Position numbers and translations under genes: made by a program
Shown: one piece after another, positions 34,176 through 44,761 of the stretch
Layout: every line of letters starts with the position of its first letter
Position numbering within the stretch: the first letter of the stretch is position 1
Source: an uncultured Gammaproteobacteria bacterium
Lineage (GTDB): Bacteria; Pseudomonadota; Gammaproteobacteria; Enterobacterales; Psychrobiaceae
DNA: 62,604 bases
Assembly (NCBI GenBank): GCA_937139475.1
Contig: CAKZQF010000070.1
Span: forward strand, 1-62,604
Direction of reading: 5' to 3'
Notes under the pieces: generated by a model
Told to the model about the DNA's origin: nothing
Seen by the model: only the letters and a program-made list of their open reading frames with translations
The model's database searches: none

Positions 34176-36112
34176 TATTTAAAGCTTAATGAAACAATAA
34201 TCGGATCATGGTCTGATGAACGATACGGATCGCTAAATTTTTTCATTTTTCCAGTGTACTTACTTGGGTACTCAAATAACGTTGACTCTGGTGAATTAAT
34301 ATTCCACTCAACGGCATCAACAATGTGTTTACTCAAAGAAGGCGAGGCTAGGATATAATCTAAGGTACCGACGACATTCTTATACGAATAGCCAAACGCG
34401 TTAGGGTGCTTGGCCGCTACCGTATTGATATAGCCAAATGATTTATGAATTACAGCGCCTTTGTTGCCATGTAGTGGCTGATTGTTAACAAAGGTGTCAC
34501 GTGCTGCGTCTATCTTATAGCTTGATGGTAAGTTATCGCGGTTGGTTAGCACTAATAGGGGATCTTCGTTGGCATAGGAATTTAAGTCGCCAATGATCAG
34601 TTTATGACCATCTATTTGGGCGAGTTGTTGGCCAAGGTGGTAAGCACCAGATACGCGGAAGTGCTCGCACGATCCCTGATGATCGCTATCGCGCCCTTGC
34701 TGCAAAGCGACATCCTCCCAACAGGTGGAGCCTTTTGATTTAAAGTGATTTATTGAGACGGTAAGTTTCTCGCCACTTTTGTTTAAGGTAAAGGTTGGAG
34801 TTAGTGCATCGCGCATAAAGTTTTTACCAGACTCTTTTCCTACCTCTGGCGCTCGTTGCACTGGCATTGCGATAAGTGTTACATCATTTAAGGTCACTGT
34901 ATCAGGACGATATATAACCTGGTTGGTGATAGCGCCTGAGCCAATGAAATTCTTATTAGGGATTTGCGCAAACCGATATTGCTTATGTGGTGGGAGTTTG
35001 TTGTTAATTCGAGTAACCAAATCGTTTAACGCTGAGTCTTTACCGTAGCCATTATTCTCTATTTCCATTAAGCCAATAATATCGGAGTCCAGTGCGGTAA
35101 TTGCGCTGACGATTTTATTCGCTTGCAGGGTAAATTCATTCTTACTACTTGCACCGCGGCTTTTATTGGTCGGGTTTTGTGCGCCGCCAAAGGGCGAGTT
35201 GAAATAATTAAGTACGTTAAACGTTGCCACGCTAACATCGCCTTGCTTTAATTGCGGCGTGCTGGTTCGTGGATTGCTATGGACAAAACTATGTGCCGTT
35301 GCAGGCTGTGTTACATATAAGCGGTATTGTCCATGGGAGAAGCCAATCACACCGGTTAGTTGCTTGATGGCATCGCCGATACGTATATGGTGCTTGCTGG
35401 TGCTAGCAAAGTCTTTATACCAAGGAATAAGACCACTACGCGCTTTGACCTGAGACTCCACCGTTAAATTACGAGTTAAGTTGGAATGATATTGGGCAAT
35501 CGATTGTTTAGATGATGGCCAGTCAAATTGGTTGGCCTGATGATTAATCTTGCCATAGGAAAGTGCCATATTATTGCGCCGAGCTTTTCTATCAAAGCCA
35601 AAGCTACGGGAAACAACCATATTACTTTTAGGTGTGATAGTAACTAACATACCTTCATAACGTTCTAACGTTGCCGCAAAGTCTTTGTCCGTGGGGTGAG
35701 GCACTAGCTCAATAGGCTGTATAGTTGCTGTGCTACCTAGTTTACTAACTTTGCTCGCCTGAATATGCGTTAAACCATACTTTTCACTTACATGGCCAGT
35801 TACTTTTACGTTGTCGCCAATGCTGAGCTGGGTGTTTTGAGCAACAACAAATACACCATCTGAAGTTAATGGGCTATTATCGCCAACAACATCTTGTACA
35901 TAAAACCCTGCAACAACGTCCTTACCTAATGGCTTTTTCTGGATGGCGGTGACACTTCCTTCAACGCTTATTAAAGAGGAATTGGCACCTTGGGTAACGA
36001 GGGGAGAACTTGCGCCATTGCCCTGAATAGTCATTATGTCAGTGTTTTTAGCCATGGCACTTGTCGCGATAAGTGCGCAAAGCAAGGAAATTGAGTAATG
36101 TTTTATGGTCAT
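34175..36112 (-). CDS. Secreted ExeM/NucH-type endonuclease
   Basis: The protein resembles extracellular DNases that help release phosphate and nucleotides or remodel biofilm DNA. The 645 residues have a signal peptide (MTIKHYSISLLCALIATSAMA), an OB-fold-type domain (about 45-150, VEGSVTAIQKKPLGKDVVAGFY), and an endonuclease/exonuclease/phosphatase domain (about 285-645) with SVATFNVLNYF, GLMEIENNGYG, ISINHFKSKG-like SINHFKSKGS, IIGDLNSYANEDP and SSDHDPIIVSL as the active-site blocks. The stop codon TAA lies across the junction with a MITE-like element, so the last codon may have been changed by the insertion. Confidence 0.9.
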   Translation of the reverse strand: MTIKHYSISLLCALIATSAMAKNTDIMTIQGNGASSPLVTQGANSSLISVEGSVTAIQKKPLGKDVVAGFYVQDVVGDNSPLTSDGVFVVAQNTQLSIGDNVKVTGHVSEKYGLTHIQASKVSKLGSTATIQPIELVPHPTDKDFAATLERYEGMLVTITPKSNMVVSRSFGFDRKARRNNMALSYGKINHQANQFDWPSSKQSIAQYHSNLTRNLTVESQVKARSGLIPWYKDFASTSKHHIRIGDAIKQLTGVIGFSHGQYRLYVTQPATAHSFVHSNPRTSTPQLKQGDVSVATFNVLNYFNSPFGGAQNPTNKSRGASSKNEFTLQANKIVSAITALDSDIIGLMEIENNGYGKDSALNDLVTRINNKLPPHKQYRFAQIPNKNFIGSGAITNQVIYRPDTVTLNDVTLIAMPVQRAPEVGKESGKNFMRDALTPTFTLNKSGEKLTVSINHFKSKGSTCWEDVALQQGRDSDHQGSCEHFRVSGAYHLGQQLAQIDGHKLIIGDLNSYANEDPLLVLTNRDNLPSSYKIDAARDTFVNNQPLHGNKGAVIHKSFGYINTVAAKHPNAFGYSYKNVVGTLDYILASPSLSKHIVDAVEWNINSPESTLFEYPSKYTGKMKKFSDPYRSSDHDPIIVSLSFK

Positions 36113-36251
36113 TGGGTAACCTTATTATTAGTATTTTAACTTGATATTAGCGCTTAGGTTAGCATGATTAAATTAACGAAATCGGTGATTTAGTCATAAA
36201 AAAGAATAATTTGTGAATTTGATATCAATTGTAAAAAAAGGAAGGCGAGAG

Positions 36252-36277
36252 TAGGGTGCACAAAATTATGCACCCTA
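36252..36277 (-). terminator. Hairpin downstream of fadH
   Basis: TAGGGTGCA and TGCACCCTA pair perfectly around an eight-base loop. On the minus strand a run of T's follows about eleven bases later, so it may be the fadH terminator, now separated from the gene by a MITE-like copy. Confidence 0.5.
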
Positions 36278-36291
36278 GATAAGATTGTGCG

Positions 36292-36360
36292 ATACCAATC
36301 CGACTAAGTTTATGCTGAGTTTTTCCCGCTCAGAGGGGCATTACTTAATTTAATTGGTAT
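36292..36360. mobile_element. MITE-like element, copy 2 (69 bp, internally deleted)
   Basis: ATACCAATCCGACTAAGTTT at the left and ATTGGTAT at the right define the copy. The centre keeps a CCCGCTCAGAGGGG block related to the CCCACTCAG...GGG of other copies. The right end lies 5 bp beyond the fadH stop. No target duplication is clear. Confidence 0.65.
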
Positions 36361-36365
36361 TAGTA

Positions 36366-38444
<2,079 letters not shown>

Positions 38445-38492
38445 TCAAATGACCAGTGTAAAAAGTATTTCCTGTATCGGAAATTTCAAATT

Positions 38493-38506
38493 CAAACGCT
38501 AGTTTA
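38493..38506. promoter_or_regulatory. PsrA-like operator upstream of fadH
   Basis: CAAAC, four bases, GTTTA approximates the PsrA consensus of G/CAAAC and GTTTG/C around a short spacer. PsrA represses fatty-acid degradation genes in Pseudomonas and Shewanella. The site is 79-92 bp upstream of the fadH start, a plausible control position. Confidence 0.4.
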
Positions 38507-38549
38507 ACTTTACGCTAAGTTGTGAGGCATTTCAACTGGTCGGATGTTA

Positions 38550-38668
38550 ATAGTAATCAGGCTAAATAAGTTCCCACTCAGTGGGAATTGAAATGGCTTT
38601 AGGCAAGGCAGATGAATGACGGATTAGTTATTCTATTTCAAGTTCATCTAACTTAGTCAGATTGGTAT
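38550..38668. mobile_element. MITE-like element, copy 3 (about 119 bp)
   Basis: The right end read in reverse begins ATACCAATCTGACTAAGTT; the left end is more diverged (ATAGTAATCAGGCTAAATA). It shares TTCCCACTCAG and a stretch of about 55 bp (through GGCAAGGCAGATGAATGA and TTCAAGTTCATCTAAC) with copy 1, and lacks the centre of copy 1. It fills the middle of the 318-bp gap between fadH and mutH; apart from the PsrA-like site I see nothing else there. Confidence 0.72.
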
Positions 38669-38732
38669 AAATGCCTTGTCATTATCAATTTATTCTCGTA
38701 AAAAGTAGAGCAGTTACTTACCTAGCTTGGTA

Positions 38733-39404
38733 TTAAGCTAGTCCAAATTGTTGCTTTAAAATTTGATGAGTAAAGTTAATCTTCAAATAGAAGCCTCGCG
38801 GTAAGGTCTTAATCGGTTGGCCATCTTGACCTATAGCATCGGTTAATGCCTTTGAGTTTGCGCCTTTTGGGCGAAGCTGGATCACTTGGCCTGTTTTAGC
38901 ATTAACGCTTTCTACTTGGCCTAAGGCGATCATTTCCATAATCTCTTCCCAGTCGGTTTGCAATTGCTGCTCCTCATTTGGCGATGGGTGCCATAAGAAG
39001 GGCGTGCCTATTACCCGTTCACCGATAGCTAATGCTTTTTCCGCAAGAATCGGAACCCATAAGACATTAGAGAGCTTATTGCGCACATTACTTTGCTGCC
39101 AGGTAAGTCCCGTAATTCCAACAAGTGGGGTGACGCATACAAAGGTTGTTTCAAGCGGCTTACCAAAGCGGTCAATTGGAATGGTTTTGAGCTCTACGCC
39201 CAGCTCAGGAAAGTCTTGTTCTGGTTTTGAGCCAGCACTAGCGCCCAAAGATAACTCTAACAAGTTTCCGATCCATCCTTTATGGCGCACTAATGATTCA
39301 GGCACCTTCATTTCGTTTTGTGCTGCAAGTTGCGCTAGATTTAACCCAGCTATTTGTTGGGCACGGGCTAACAACTCGCTTAAATTTTTAGGTGGCAAAA
39401 TCAT
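38733..39404 (-). CDS. mutH: DNA mismatch repair endonuclease MutH
   Basis: MutH nicks the unmethylated strand at hemimethylated GATC sites when directed by MutS and MutL. The 223 residues carry the D-x(n)-E-x-K catalytic set in [11 protein letters not shown], with [13 protein letters not shown] before it and a basic C-terminal part. Presence of MutH implies Dam methylation. The gene is transcribed away from rppH across the 883-bp AT-rich gap; in E. coli mutH and rppH are also neighbours. Confidence 0.95.
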   Translation of the reverse strand: MILPPKNLSELLARAQQIAGLNLAQLAAQNEMKVPESLVRHKGWIGNLLELSLGASAGSKPEQDFPELGVELKTIPIDRFGKPLETTFVCVTPLVGITGLTWQQSNVRNKLSNVLWVPILAEKALAIGERVIGTPFLWHPSPNEEQQLQTDWEEIMEMIALGQVESVNAKTGQVIQLRPKGANSKALTDAIGQDGQPIKTLPRGFYLKINFTHQILKQQFGLA

Positions 39405-39420
39405 AGATGGGTAACCTTTA

Positions 39421-40303
39421 TTGAGGCAAGCGCTAATAATACGTTGTTTTGCTTATAAACCGCAATTTTCTTTGCTTGGTTGTTTTTTGTTCGGTTGTTG
39501 TGTGTAAAACTTGTCTTTGGTGTATCGTACTGATATTTCGTTTGTTTTCTCATTTTGTTTCGATGGCTTTACGATGAAAATGACGAGAATTGAGGTAATA
39601 ATCATCGCTTAGTTAGAAAGTTAACATAGATATCCACAGAAAATATGGATAACTATTGCCACTCGTAAAAAAAATGCTTGAAAAATGATTTTTATCCCAT
39701 TTTTGCAGCAAAAACAGTCTAAATTATTCATCTGTTGTGGATATGTTGATTTGGTGCTTAAAAAGTGTTCAGCTTATTTTGTGTATCGATTGTGATTGTC
39801 CCCGGCGAAAGCTAATGATTTGAGTATGTCGTTTAGAACTTGTTGATAAGTTATCTATCCTGTTGGTTGTATTGTTATTTTGTTTTTGTCTTGTCATGGT
39901 GGTTTTATCACTGTCATAAGATAACTATCAATACCATGCTGAATTTTTAGTACTTTTGGGTAGGTTATTATAATTATATCCACAGATTTGGTGAATAAAA
40001 ATGAACTCTTTGGGGATGTTTTACTAATTATTGTTAATAAAATTAACTTAGCATAAAAGTTATTCATATTTGTGCTAGGTACTGACTCATTATTTAGTGA
40101 GTAAAGTCGTATTTTTCGCCTTTAGGAATGCATTTTACATTTAACTTGCTTTAACTCATCGACTGTTATGAGTTGAGAATAGTCTACGAATGAAGTAATG
40201 AGCAATAATTGTTATACATTAGTGTGGGTATAAGTATCAATTTAGGGGCGAGTCTGATATAAGATTGTACATAGTTACACTACCCCAGATTTTAAGGTAA
40301 TAC
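39421..40303. other. 883-bp AT-rich gap with DnaA-box-like cluster; candidate DARS2-type site
   Basis: There is no gene. Nine-base matches to the DnaA box (TTATNCACA) with one mismatch are at 39630-39638 (ATATCCACA), 39644-39652 (reverse, TTATCCATA), 39736-39744 (reverse, ATATCCACA), 39841-39849 (reverse, TTATCAACA), 39976-39984 (ATATCCACA) and 40060-40068 (TTATTCATA). The first two face each other across five bases. An IHF-like site with one mismatch lies at 39836-39848. In E. coli the DnaA-reactivating site DARS2 lies beside mutH, so position and content agree. Function is inferred. Confidence 0.5.
39436..39465 (-). promoter_or_regulatory. Candidate promoter of mutH
   Basis: On the minus strand TTGCGG (39460-39465) and TATTAT (39436-39441) are spaced by 18 bases, about 30 bp before the mutH start. 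Confidence 0.45.
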
Positions 40304-40807
40304 ATGATAGATGCTGACGGTTATCGTCCTAATGTAGGCATTATAATATGTAATGGTCACGGACAAGTAATGTGGGCGAGACGCTATCGTCAACATTCGT
40401 GGCAATTCCCCCAAGGTGGCATTGATAAAGGAGAAACTCCGGAACAAGCCATGTACCGTGAACTTCATGAAGAAGTTGGTCTTAGGCCTGAGGATGTGAA
40501 AATCCTGGGTTCTACTCGATCTTGGTTGCATTATAAACTGCCGAGTCGAATGATAAGACATGATAGCCAACCCGTTTGTATTGGTCAGAAACAGCGTTGG
40601 TTTTTGTTAAAGTTAGTCAGCCCTGAGTCGAGTATTGATCTGTTACATTCAAATCATCCGGAATTTGATGACTGGCGTTGGGTAAGTTACTGGTACCCGG
40701 TTCGACAAGTTATTTCATTTAAGCGTGATGTGTATCGCCGTGCAATGAAAGAACTTGTTGGCCATTGTATGCCAATCCCTAAGAAAGAAATGATTCACCG
40801 TAATTAA
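40304..40807 (+). CDS. rppH: RNA pyrophosphohydrolase RppH (Nudix)
   Basis: RppH removes pyrophosphate from the 5' end of transcripts and so starts RNase E-dependent decay. The 167 residues begin [17 protein letters not shown], as in other RppH proteins, and contain the Nudix box [22 protein letters not shown] at about residues 38-59, then SWLHYKLP and the RWFLLKL strand. The start follows AAGG by about nine bases. In relatives rppH is followed by ptsP; here a palindrome and then a TSUP permease gene follow. Confidence 0.95.
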   Translation: MIDADGYRPNVGIIICNGHGQVMWARRYRQHSWQFPQGGIDKGETPEQAMYRELHEEVGLRPEDVKILGSTRSWLHYKLPSRMIRHDSQPVCIGQKQRWFLLKLVSPESSIDLLHSNHPEFDDWRWVSYWYPVRQVISFKRDVYRRAMKELVGHCMPIPKKEMIHRN

Positions 40808-40821
40808 TAAATAGCCCCTTG

Positions 40822-40872
40822 CACCGCTTAAACTAATTAAACTATCTAATAGTTTAATTAGTTTAAGCGGTG
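40822..40872. repeat. Perfect 51-bp palindrome at the expected ptsP position
   Basis: Twenty-four-base arms, from CACCGCTTAAACTAATTAAA on the left to the mirror TTTAATTAGTTTAAGCGGTG on the right, pair without mismatch around the three-base loop CTA. It begins 15 bp after the rppH stop. No T run follows on either side. It may stabilise the rppH transcript, form a cruciform or stop readthrough. Confidence 0.9.
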
Positions 40873-40918
40873 GTGTTCTAGTAGAATACAAGCTTACGTT
40901 TTATGCTCGGAGTCCAGC

Positions 40919-41737
40919 TTGGATATTGCATTACAGATTTTGGCCTTTTGTCTGCTATTAGGGGCTTTGGTGGGTTTTTTGGCAGGCCTCCTTGGAATTG
41001 GAGGCGGACTCGTTATCGTACCTGTTCTGTTGGTGTTATTGCCGCTTACTCAAGTCAGCGACCAAGTGCTAATGCCGATGGTATTGGGCACCTCGCTTGC
41101 GGCGATTTTGTTAACTTCAATATCTACCTTGATTGCTCATCACCGGTCGGGCAATATCCCCAAGAAAATACTACCCTACATCTTAAGTGGAATAGGTTTT
41201 GGTGCGCTTGTCGGGAGCTATTTTGCTGATACGATTCCAAGTCACCTACTTAAATTGTTTTTTGCCTGTTTTGTTATTTTGATGTCTTTTCAAATGTGGT
41301 TGGGCGCTAAAAAAACAGAGCACACCAATCGGCCCTTGTCGCAATTGCCAAAGGCAAAGCTAGTTGGTGTGAGCAGCATTATAGGTACCTTATCGAGTTT
41401 ACTGGGGATTGGCGGTGGCGTTATCTTGGTACCGTACCTAACGTCAGTTGAAAAACTTGATATGCGCCGCACCATTGGTGCTTCGGCGAGTGGCGGCTTT
41501 GTCGTTGCATCGATGGGGTCTCTTGGTTATTTATGGGCTGGGCTGCATACAAAACAACTATTGCCAGAGTGGAGTTTGGGCTACATCTATTTACCGGCCT
41601 TTATTGGCATTATTTGCCTGTCGTTATTTACTGCACCCCTTGGTGTTAAAGTAGCTAAACAGCTGCCTGTTAAAGTATTAAAACGCTGCTTTTCAGTGTT
41701 ATTATTCATTGTTGGAACGAAGATTTTAATCGGTTAA
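40919..41737 (+). CDS. TSUP (TauE/SafE) family membrane permease
   Basis: TSUP proteins export sulfite or organosulfur anions. The 272-residue protein has about eight membrane helices in two related halves, each with the family glycine motif: [19 protein letters not shown] near residue 20 and [16 protein letters not shown] near 160. The start is a TTG six bases after GGAG; no ATG lies nearby in frame. A TSUP gene between rppH/ptsP and lgt is common in Alteromonadales and Vibrio. lgt starts 10 bp after its stop. Its actual substrate is unknown. Confidence 0.88.
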   Translation: MDIALQILAFCLLLGALVGFLAGLLGIGGGLVIVPVLLVLLPLTQVSDQVLMPMVLGTSLAAILLTSISTLIAHHRSGNIPKKILPYILSGIGFGALVGSYFADTIPSHLLKLFFACFVILMSFQMWLGAKKTEHTNRPLSQLPKAKLVGVSSIIGTLSSLLGIGGGVILVPYLTSVEKLDMRRTIGASASGGFVVASMGSLGYLWAGLHTKQLLPEWSLGYIYLPAFIGIICLSLFTAPLGVKVAKQLPVKVLKRCFSVLLFIVGTKILIG

Positions 41738-41747
41738 GGATATTCAA

Positions 41748-42554
41748 GTGCAAGAGTTTTTACAGTTTCCGCAGATAGACCCAGTTATTTTTAGCATTGG
41801 GCCAGTCGCATTACGTTGGTACGGGTTAATGTACCTGCTAGGCTTTATGGGGGCGATGATGCTTGGTAATGCACGCGCTGACCGTCCAAATTCTGGCTGG
41901 ACTCGAGACCAAGTAAGTGATCTATTATTTTATGGATTTTTAGGTGTCATAATCGGTGGTCGGATGGGCTATGTTTTGTTTTATCACTTTGACTATTTCC
42001 TTGCCGATCCACTTTACTTATTTAAAGTATGGGAAGGTGGAATGTCATTCCATGGTGGTTTACTTGGCGTTATCACTGCTTTATTTATATTTGCTCGTAC
42101 CACCAACAAAAAACTTTTAGAGTTAGGGGACTTTGTCGCCCCACTGGTCCCTTTAGGACTTGGCTTTGGACGCATTGGTAATTTTATTAACGGTGAACTG
42201 TGGGGGCGTACTACTGACGTACCTTGGGCAATGGTATTTCCTAATGGTGGGCCGCTTGCACGTCATCCATCGCAACTCTACCAGGCGGCACTGGAAGGCT
42301 TCTGCTTGTTCTTGGTCCTTTATTTGTTTAGTCGAAAACCCCGCCCATTAGGCATGGTTAGCGGCGTGTTCTTATTGGGCTACGGTGTTTGTCGCTTCAT
42401 TATCGAGTTTTTCCGCGAGCCCGATGCCCATTTAGGACTACTAACCTTAAATTTAAGCATGGGGCAGTTATTAACTATTCCGATGCTGTTAGCCGGAGCA
42501 TTCTTGATTTTTCGTGGAATTAAGAATCCGTTACCTCAAGTCAAAGAACAATAA
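41748..42554 (+). CDS. lgt: Prolipoprotein diacylglyceryl transferase Lgt
   Basis: Lgt moves diacylglycerol from phosphatidylglycerol to the cysteine of the lipobox, the first step of lipoprotein maturation, in the inner membrane. The 268 residues have the family blocks [33 protein letters not shown] and the signature [14 protein letters not shown] (about residues 140-153), then RHPSQLYQA. It starts with GTG, eight bases after AAGGA. thyA follows after 12 bp, as in E. coli. Confidence 0.96.
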   Translation: MQEFLQFPQIDPVIFSIGPVALRWYGLMYLLGFMGAMMLGNARADRPNSGWTRDQVSDLLFYGFLGVIIGGRMGYVLFYHFDYFLADPLYLFKVWEGGMSFHGGLLGVITALFIFARTTNKKLLELGDFVAPLVPLGLGFGRIGNFINGELWGRTTDVPWAMVFPNGGPLARHPSQLYQAALEGFCLFLVLYLFSRKPRPLGMVSGVFLLGYGVCRFIIEFFREPDAHLGLLTLNLSMGQLLTIPMLLAGAFLIFRGIKNPLPQVKEQ

Positions 42555-42566
42555 TTAGAGAGCAAC

Positions 42567-43391
42567 ATGAAAGAATATTTAGATTTACTAAGCGATGTAC
42601 TTGAAAATGGAGCACAAAAAGGTGACCGCACTGGCACGGGTACCTTGTCAGTGTTCGGGCGTCAATTTCGCTGTGATTTATCAAAAGGTTTTCCGTTATT
42701 AACGACTAAAAAAGTACACTTCAAGTCGATAGTTAACGAGCTGCTTTGGTTTATTTCCGGTAGCACTAATATTAATGAACTGGATGCAAAAATCTGGAAT
42801 GAATGGGCACTGGAAGATGGTTCGCTCGGACCTGTGTATGGTAAGCAGTGGACTGCATGGGAAGCCAAAGATGGCAGTACAATAAACCAAATTGATTACG
42901 TTGTTGACTTGCTAAAGAACAATCCTAATTCACGTCGTATCCTATTTCATGGCTGGAATGTAGCGGACTTACCAAGCGAAAAAATGTCGCCACACGACAA
43001 TGTTCGCGCTGGCAAGATGGCCCTGCCACCATGTCATTTGTTGTACCAGTTTCAAGTAATTGATAACAAACTTAATTTAATGTGTACGGTGCGCTCTAAT
43101 GACATGTTTTTGGGCAATCCGTTTAACACAGCCCAGGCGGCACTTTGGGTTTATATGCTGGCGCAGCAGTGTGATTTAGAGGTTGGTGAGTTGGTGATGT
43201 CAATCGGTGATTGCCATATTTACTCAAATCACGTTGAGCAGGTCAAAACGCAGTTATCACGTGAGCCCCGTGCTCTGCCACAACTGAAATTAAACCGAAA
43301 GCCAGCGTCAATTTATGACTACAAATTAGAAGATTTTGAGATTGTAGGTTATGAGCCGCATGACGCGATTAAAGCGCCAGTAGCCATTTAA
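42567..43391 (+). CDS. thyA: Thymidylate synthase ThyA
   Basis: ThyA makes dTMP from dUMP with methylenetetrahydrofolate. The 274 residues include [13 protein letters not shown], the arginine of [15 protein letters not shown], the catalytic cysteine in [12 protein letters not shown] (about residue 156) and [14 protein letters not shown]. The E. coli protein has 264; the additional ten residues are in the segment around [11 protein letters not shown]. It is the last of the lgt-thyA pair; sdhE has its own promoter-like sequence. Confidence 0.97.
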   Translation: MKEYLDLLSDVLENGAQKGDRTGTGTLSVFGRQFRCDLSKGFPLLTTKKVHFKSIVNELLWFISGSTNINELDAKIWNEWALEDGSLGPVYGKQWTAWEAKDGSTINQIDYVVDLLKNNPNSRRILFHGWNVADLPSEKMSPHDNVRAGKMALPPCHLLYQFQVIDNKLNLMCTVRSNDMFLGNPFNTAQAALWVYMLAQQCDLEVGELVMSIGDCHIYSNHVEQVKTQLSREPRALPQLKLNRKPASIYDYKLEDFEIVGYEPHDAIKAPVAI

Positions 43392-43402
43392 TTGATCTAT
43401 CC

Positions 43403-43433
43403 TTGCACAATTACGTGAGAGTTATCGTATAAT
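43403..43433 (+). promoter_or_regulatory. Candidate promoter of sdhE-ygfX
   Basis: TTGCAC (43403-43408) and a perfect TATAAT (43428-43433) are 19 bases apart, which is wide. GAGGAAC is the ribosome site of sdhE just downstream. Confidence 0.45.
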
Positions 43434-43458
43434 GCGGGGATATTAATGAGGAACTTTG

Positions 43459-43737
43459 ATGACATACAATAATGCTAGCAGTAAAAAAAGCACATCACTA
43501 GATAAGCCAAGACTTCGCTGGGCATGCCGTCGTGGTATGTTAGAGCTTGATGTCTTGTTTATGCCGTTTGTTGATGAAGTGTGGGATGAGCTTAATGAAA
43601 CGGATAAATTGACCTTTGAACGCTTGCTTGAATGTGACGACCCTGACTTGTTTGCATGGGCAATGGGACATGACAAGAGCAGTGATCCAGCGCTACAGGC
43701 AATGATCACCTACATTGTAAACCGTGTTAAGGTTTAA
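43459..43737 (+). CDS. sdhE: Succinate dehydrogenase flavinylation factor SdhE (YgfY/CptB)
   Basis: SdhE helps attach FAD covalently to the flavoprotein subunit of succinate dehydrogenase. The 92-residue protein has the family's RGMLELD motif (in RWACRRGMLELDVLF) and the ERLLECDDPDLFAW block. I chose the ATG at 43459 because GAGGAAC precedes it by about five bases; an upstream TTG is less likely. The stop overlaps the start of ygfX (TAATG), the same coupling as the E. coli ygfY-ygfX pair. Confidence 0.93.
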   Translation: MTYNNASSKKSTSLDKPRLRWACRRGMLELDVLFMPFVDEVWDELNETDKLTFERLLECDDPDLFAWAMGHDKSSDPALQAMITYIVNRVKV

Positions 43738-44180
43738 TGCGCTATAAGCCGACTTATCACGTAACTGTTCAACCCGCTTCGCGCTTTGCTAATATCGTCC
43801 TTACGGTAACGATATTAGCAGGTGCTATCTGCAGTTATTTTTTTGCTCGTTCATTGGCCTTTTCAATCGAACTAAGTAGCATCTTCTGTTTATTATTTTC
43901 ACTCTGCTTATTACTACTTCCTTTGCCTCGAATTAAACCGTTTAACTTACTTCTTACTGATTCCGGTAGCGTAACTTTTTGGTTTGACCACCTTGCTCAA
44001 CTAAAGGTGAGAGGGCATATTAGCGAACAAAGCTATGCGACTTCATTCTTTTGCCTGGTGCGGATCAAAAGTAACCACGAGAACAACCCTAAGCGTTTAT
44101 TAATTTGGAAAGATAGCGCCAGGGATTGCGATTATCGCCGTCTTTGCCGCGTAATTCGATTAACTCGAAACCAAATATAG
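43737..44180 (+). CDS. ygfX: YgfX/CptA-like inner-membrane protein
   Basis: In E. coli YgfX (CptA) is reported as a membrane toxin that disturbs cytoskeletal proteins, with YgfY as partner; this role is debated. The 147-residue protein has two close membrane helices (about residues 20-39 and 44-64) followed by a soluble part with WFDHLAQLKVRGHIS, SFFCLVRIKS and RRLCRVIRL. Overlap with sdhE by one base supports the identity, which is otherwise based on size, position and layout. Confidence 0.8.
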   Translation: MRYKPTYHVTVQPASRFANIVLTVTILAGAICSYFFARSLAFSIELSSIFCLLFSLCLLLLPLPRIKPFNLLLTDSGSVTFWFDHLAQLKVRGHISEQSYATSFFCLVRIKSNHENNPKRLLIWKDSARDCDYRRLCRVIRLTRNQI

Positions 44181-44345
44181 CGGAACAATTATTCAATTTT
44201 AGTTAAAACTACTACTTTATGGTTAATTTTCTAATTATAAAAGCATACTATTTGTGTTTATATATATTTATGAATGCTTTACAGTTTTGGCGCGACTATT
44301 GCTCAAGAGTGTGTATAAAACTAACTACACAATGGAATAAACCAC

Positions 44346-44714
44346 ATGAAAAAATCTCTTATTGCTTTAATCGTTAGCGCGCCGCTAGTGTTAGGACTAT
44401 CTGGTTGCGTTATTGCAATTGACGGTGACAAGCACGACTCTGATATGACTAATAGCCATGACCGCGCCAGTCAAAACCGCCAGAACATTGCGACATTAAT
44501 CCCGCAAATGAGCTACAACGAAGTGATCAGTCGATTTGGTACGGCTGATTTTAATGAAAGCTATCAAAAAGATGGTGAGAATATTCATGTATTGTTCTAC
44601 CGCACACACCGCGTGCATAAAGATGACTTGACAACAAAGGATGAGTGTACGCCACTAATCTTTAAGCAAGGCGCATTGGTTAGCTGGGGCGAACGCGCGT
44701 TAACGCAACTTTAA
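44346..44714 (+). CDS. DUF3192 lipoprotein
   Basis: The 122-residue product has a lipoprotein signal with lipobox LSGC (MKKSLIALIVSAPLVLGLSG then C21), so it is likely anchored in the outer membrane. The mature part contains IATLIPQMSYNEVISRFGTADFNE, typical of the DUF3192 family and reminiscent of the BamE/SmpA fold. Function is unknown. It is a single gene, 165 bp after ygfX, converging with nadB. Confidence 0.82.
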   Translation: MKKSLIALIVSAPLVLGLSGCVIAIDGDKHDSDMTNSHDRASQNRQNIATLIPQMSYNEVISRFGTADFNESYQKDGENIHVLFYRTHRVHKDDLTTKDECTPLIFKQGALVSWGERALTQL

Positions 44715-44733
44715 GTTGCTGGTACCATATGCT

Positions 44734-44761
44734 TTAGGCGCTATCTATGGGTAGCGCCTAA
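44734..44761. terminator. Hairpin between the lipoprotein gene and nadB
   Basis: TTAGGCGCTA and TAGCGCCTAA pair perfectly around eight bases. The stem overlaps the nadB stop codon. T's after it are few, so it is a moderate terminator for the plus-strand gene. Confidence 0.65.

Noticed and set aside
39880..39930. PhoB-box-like TTGTCAT and CTGTCAT in the mutH-rppH gap
   Set aside because: The two 7-mers are 20 bases apart rather than 11 or 22, and no Pho-related gene follows; probably chance in AT-rich DNA.
39421..40303. Chromosome origin oriC
   Set aside because: Gammaproteobacterial oriC normally lies by mnmG/mioC or dnaA, not by mutH, and no 13-mer array is evident. A DnaA-regulating site is the better reading.
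40822..40872. Integron attC site or insertion-sequence end
   Set aside because: It lacks attC core sites and bulged asymmetry, and no integrase or transposase is nearby. A simple perfect palindrome describes it better.
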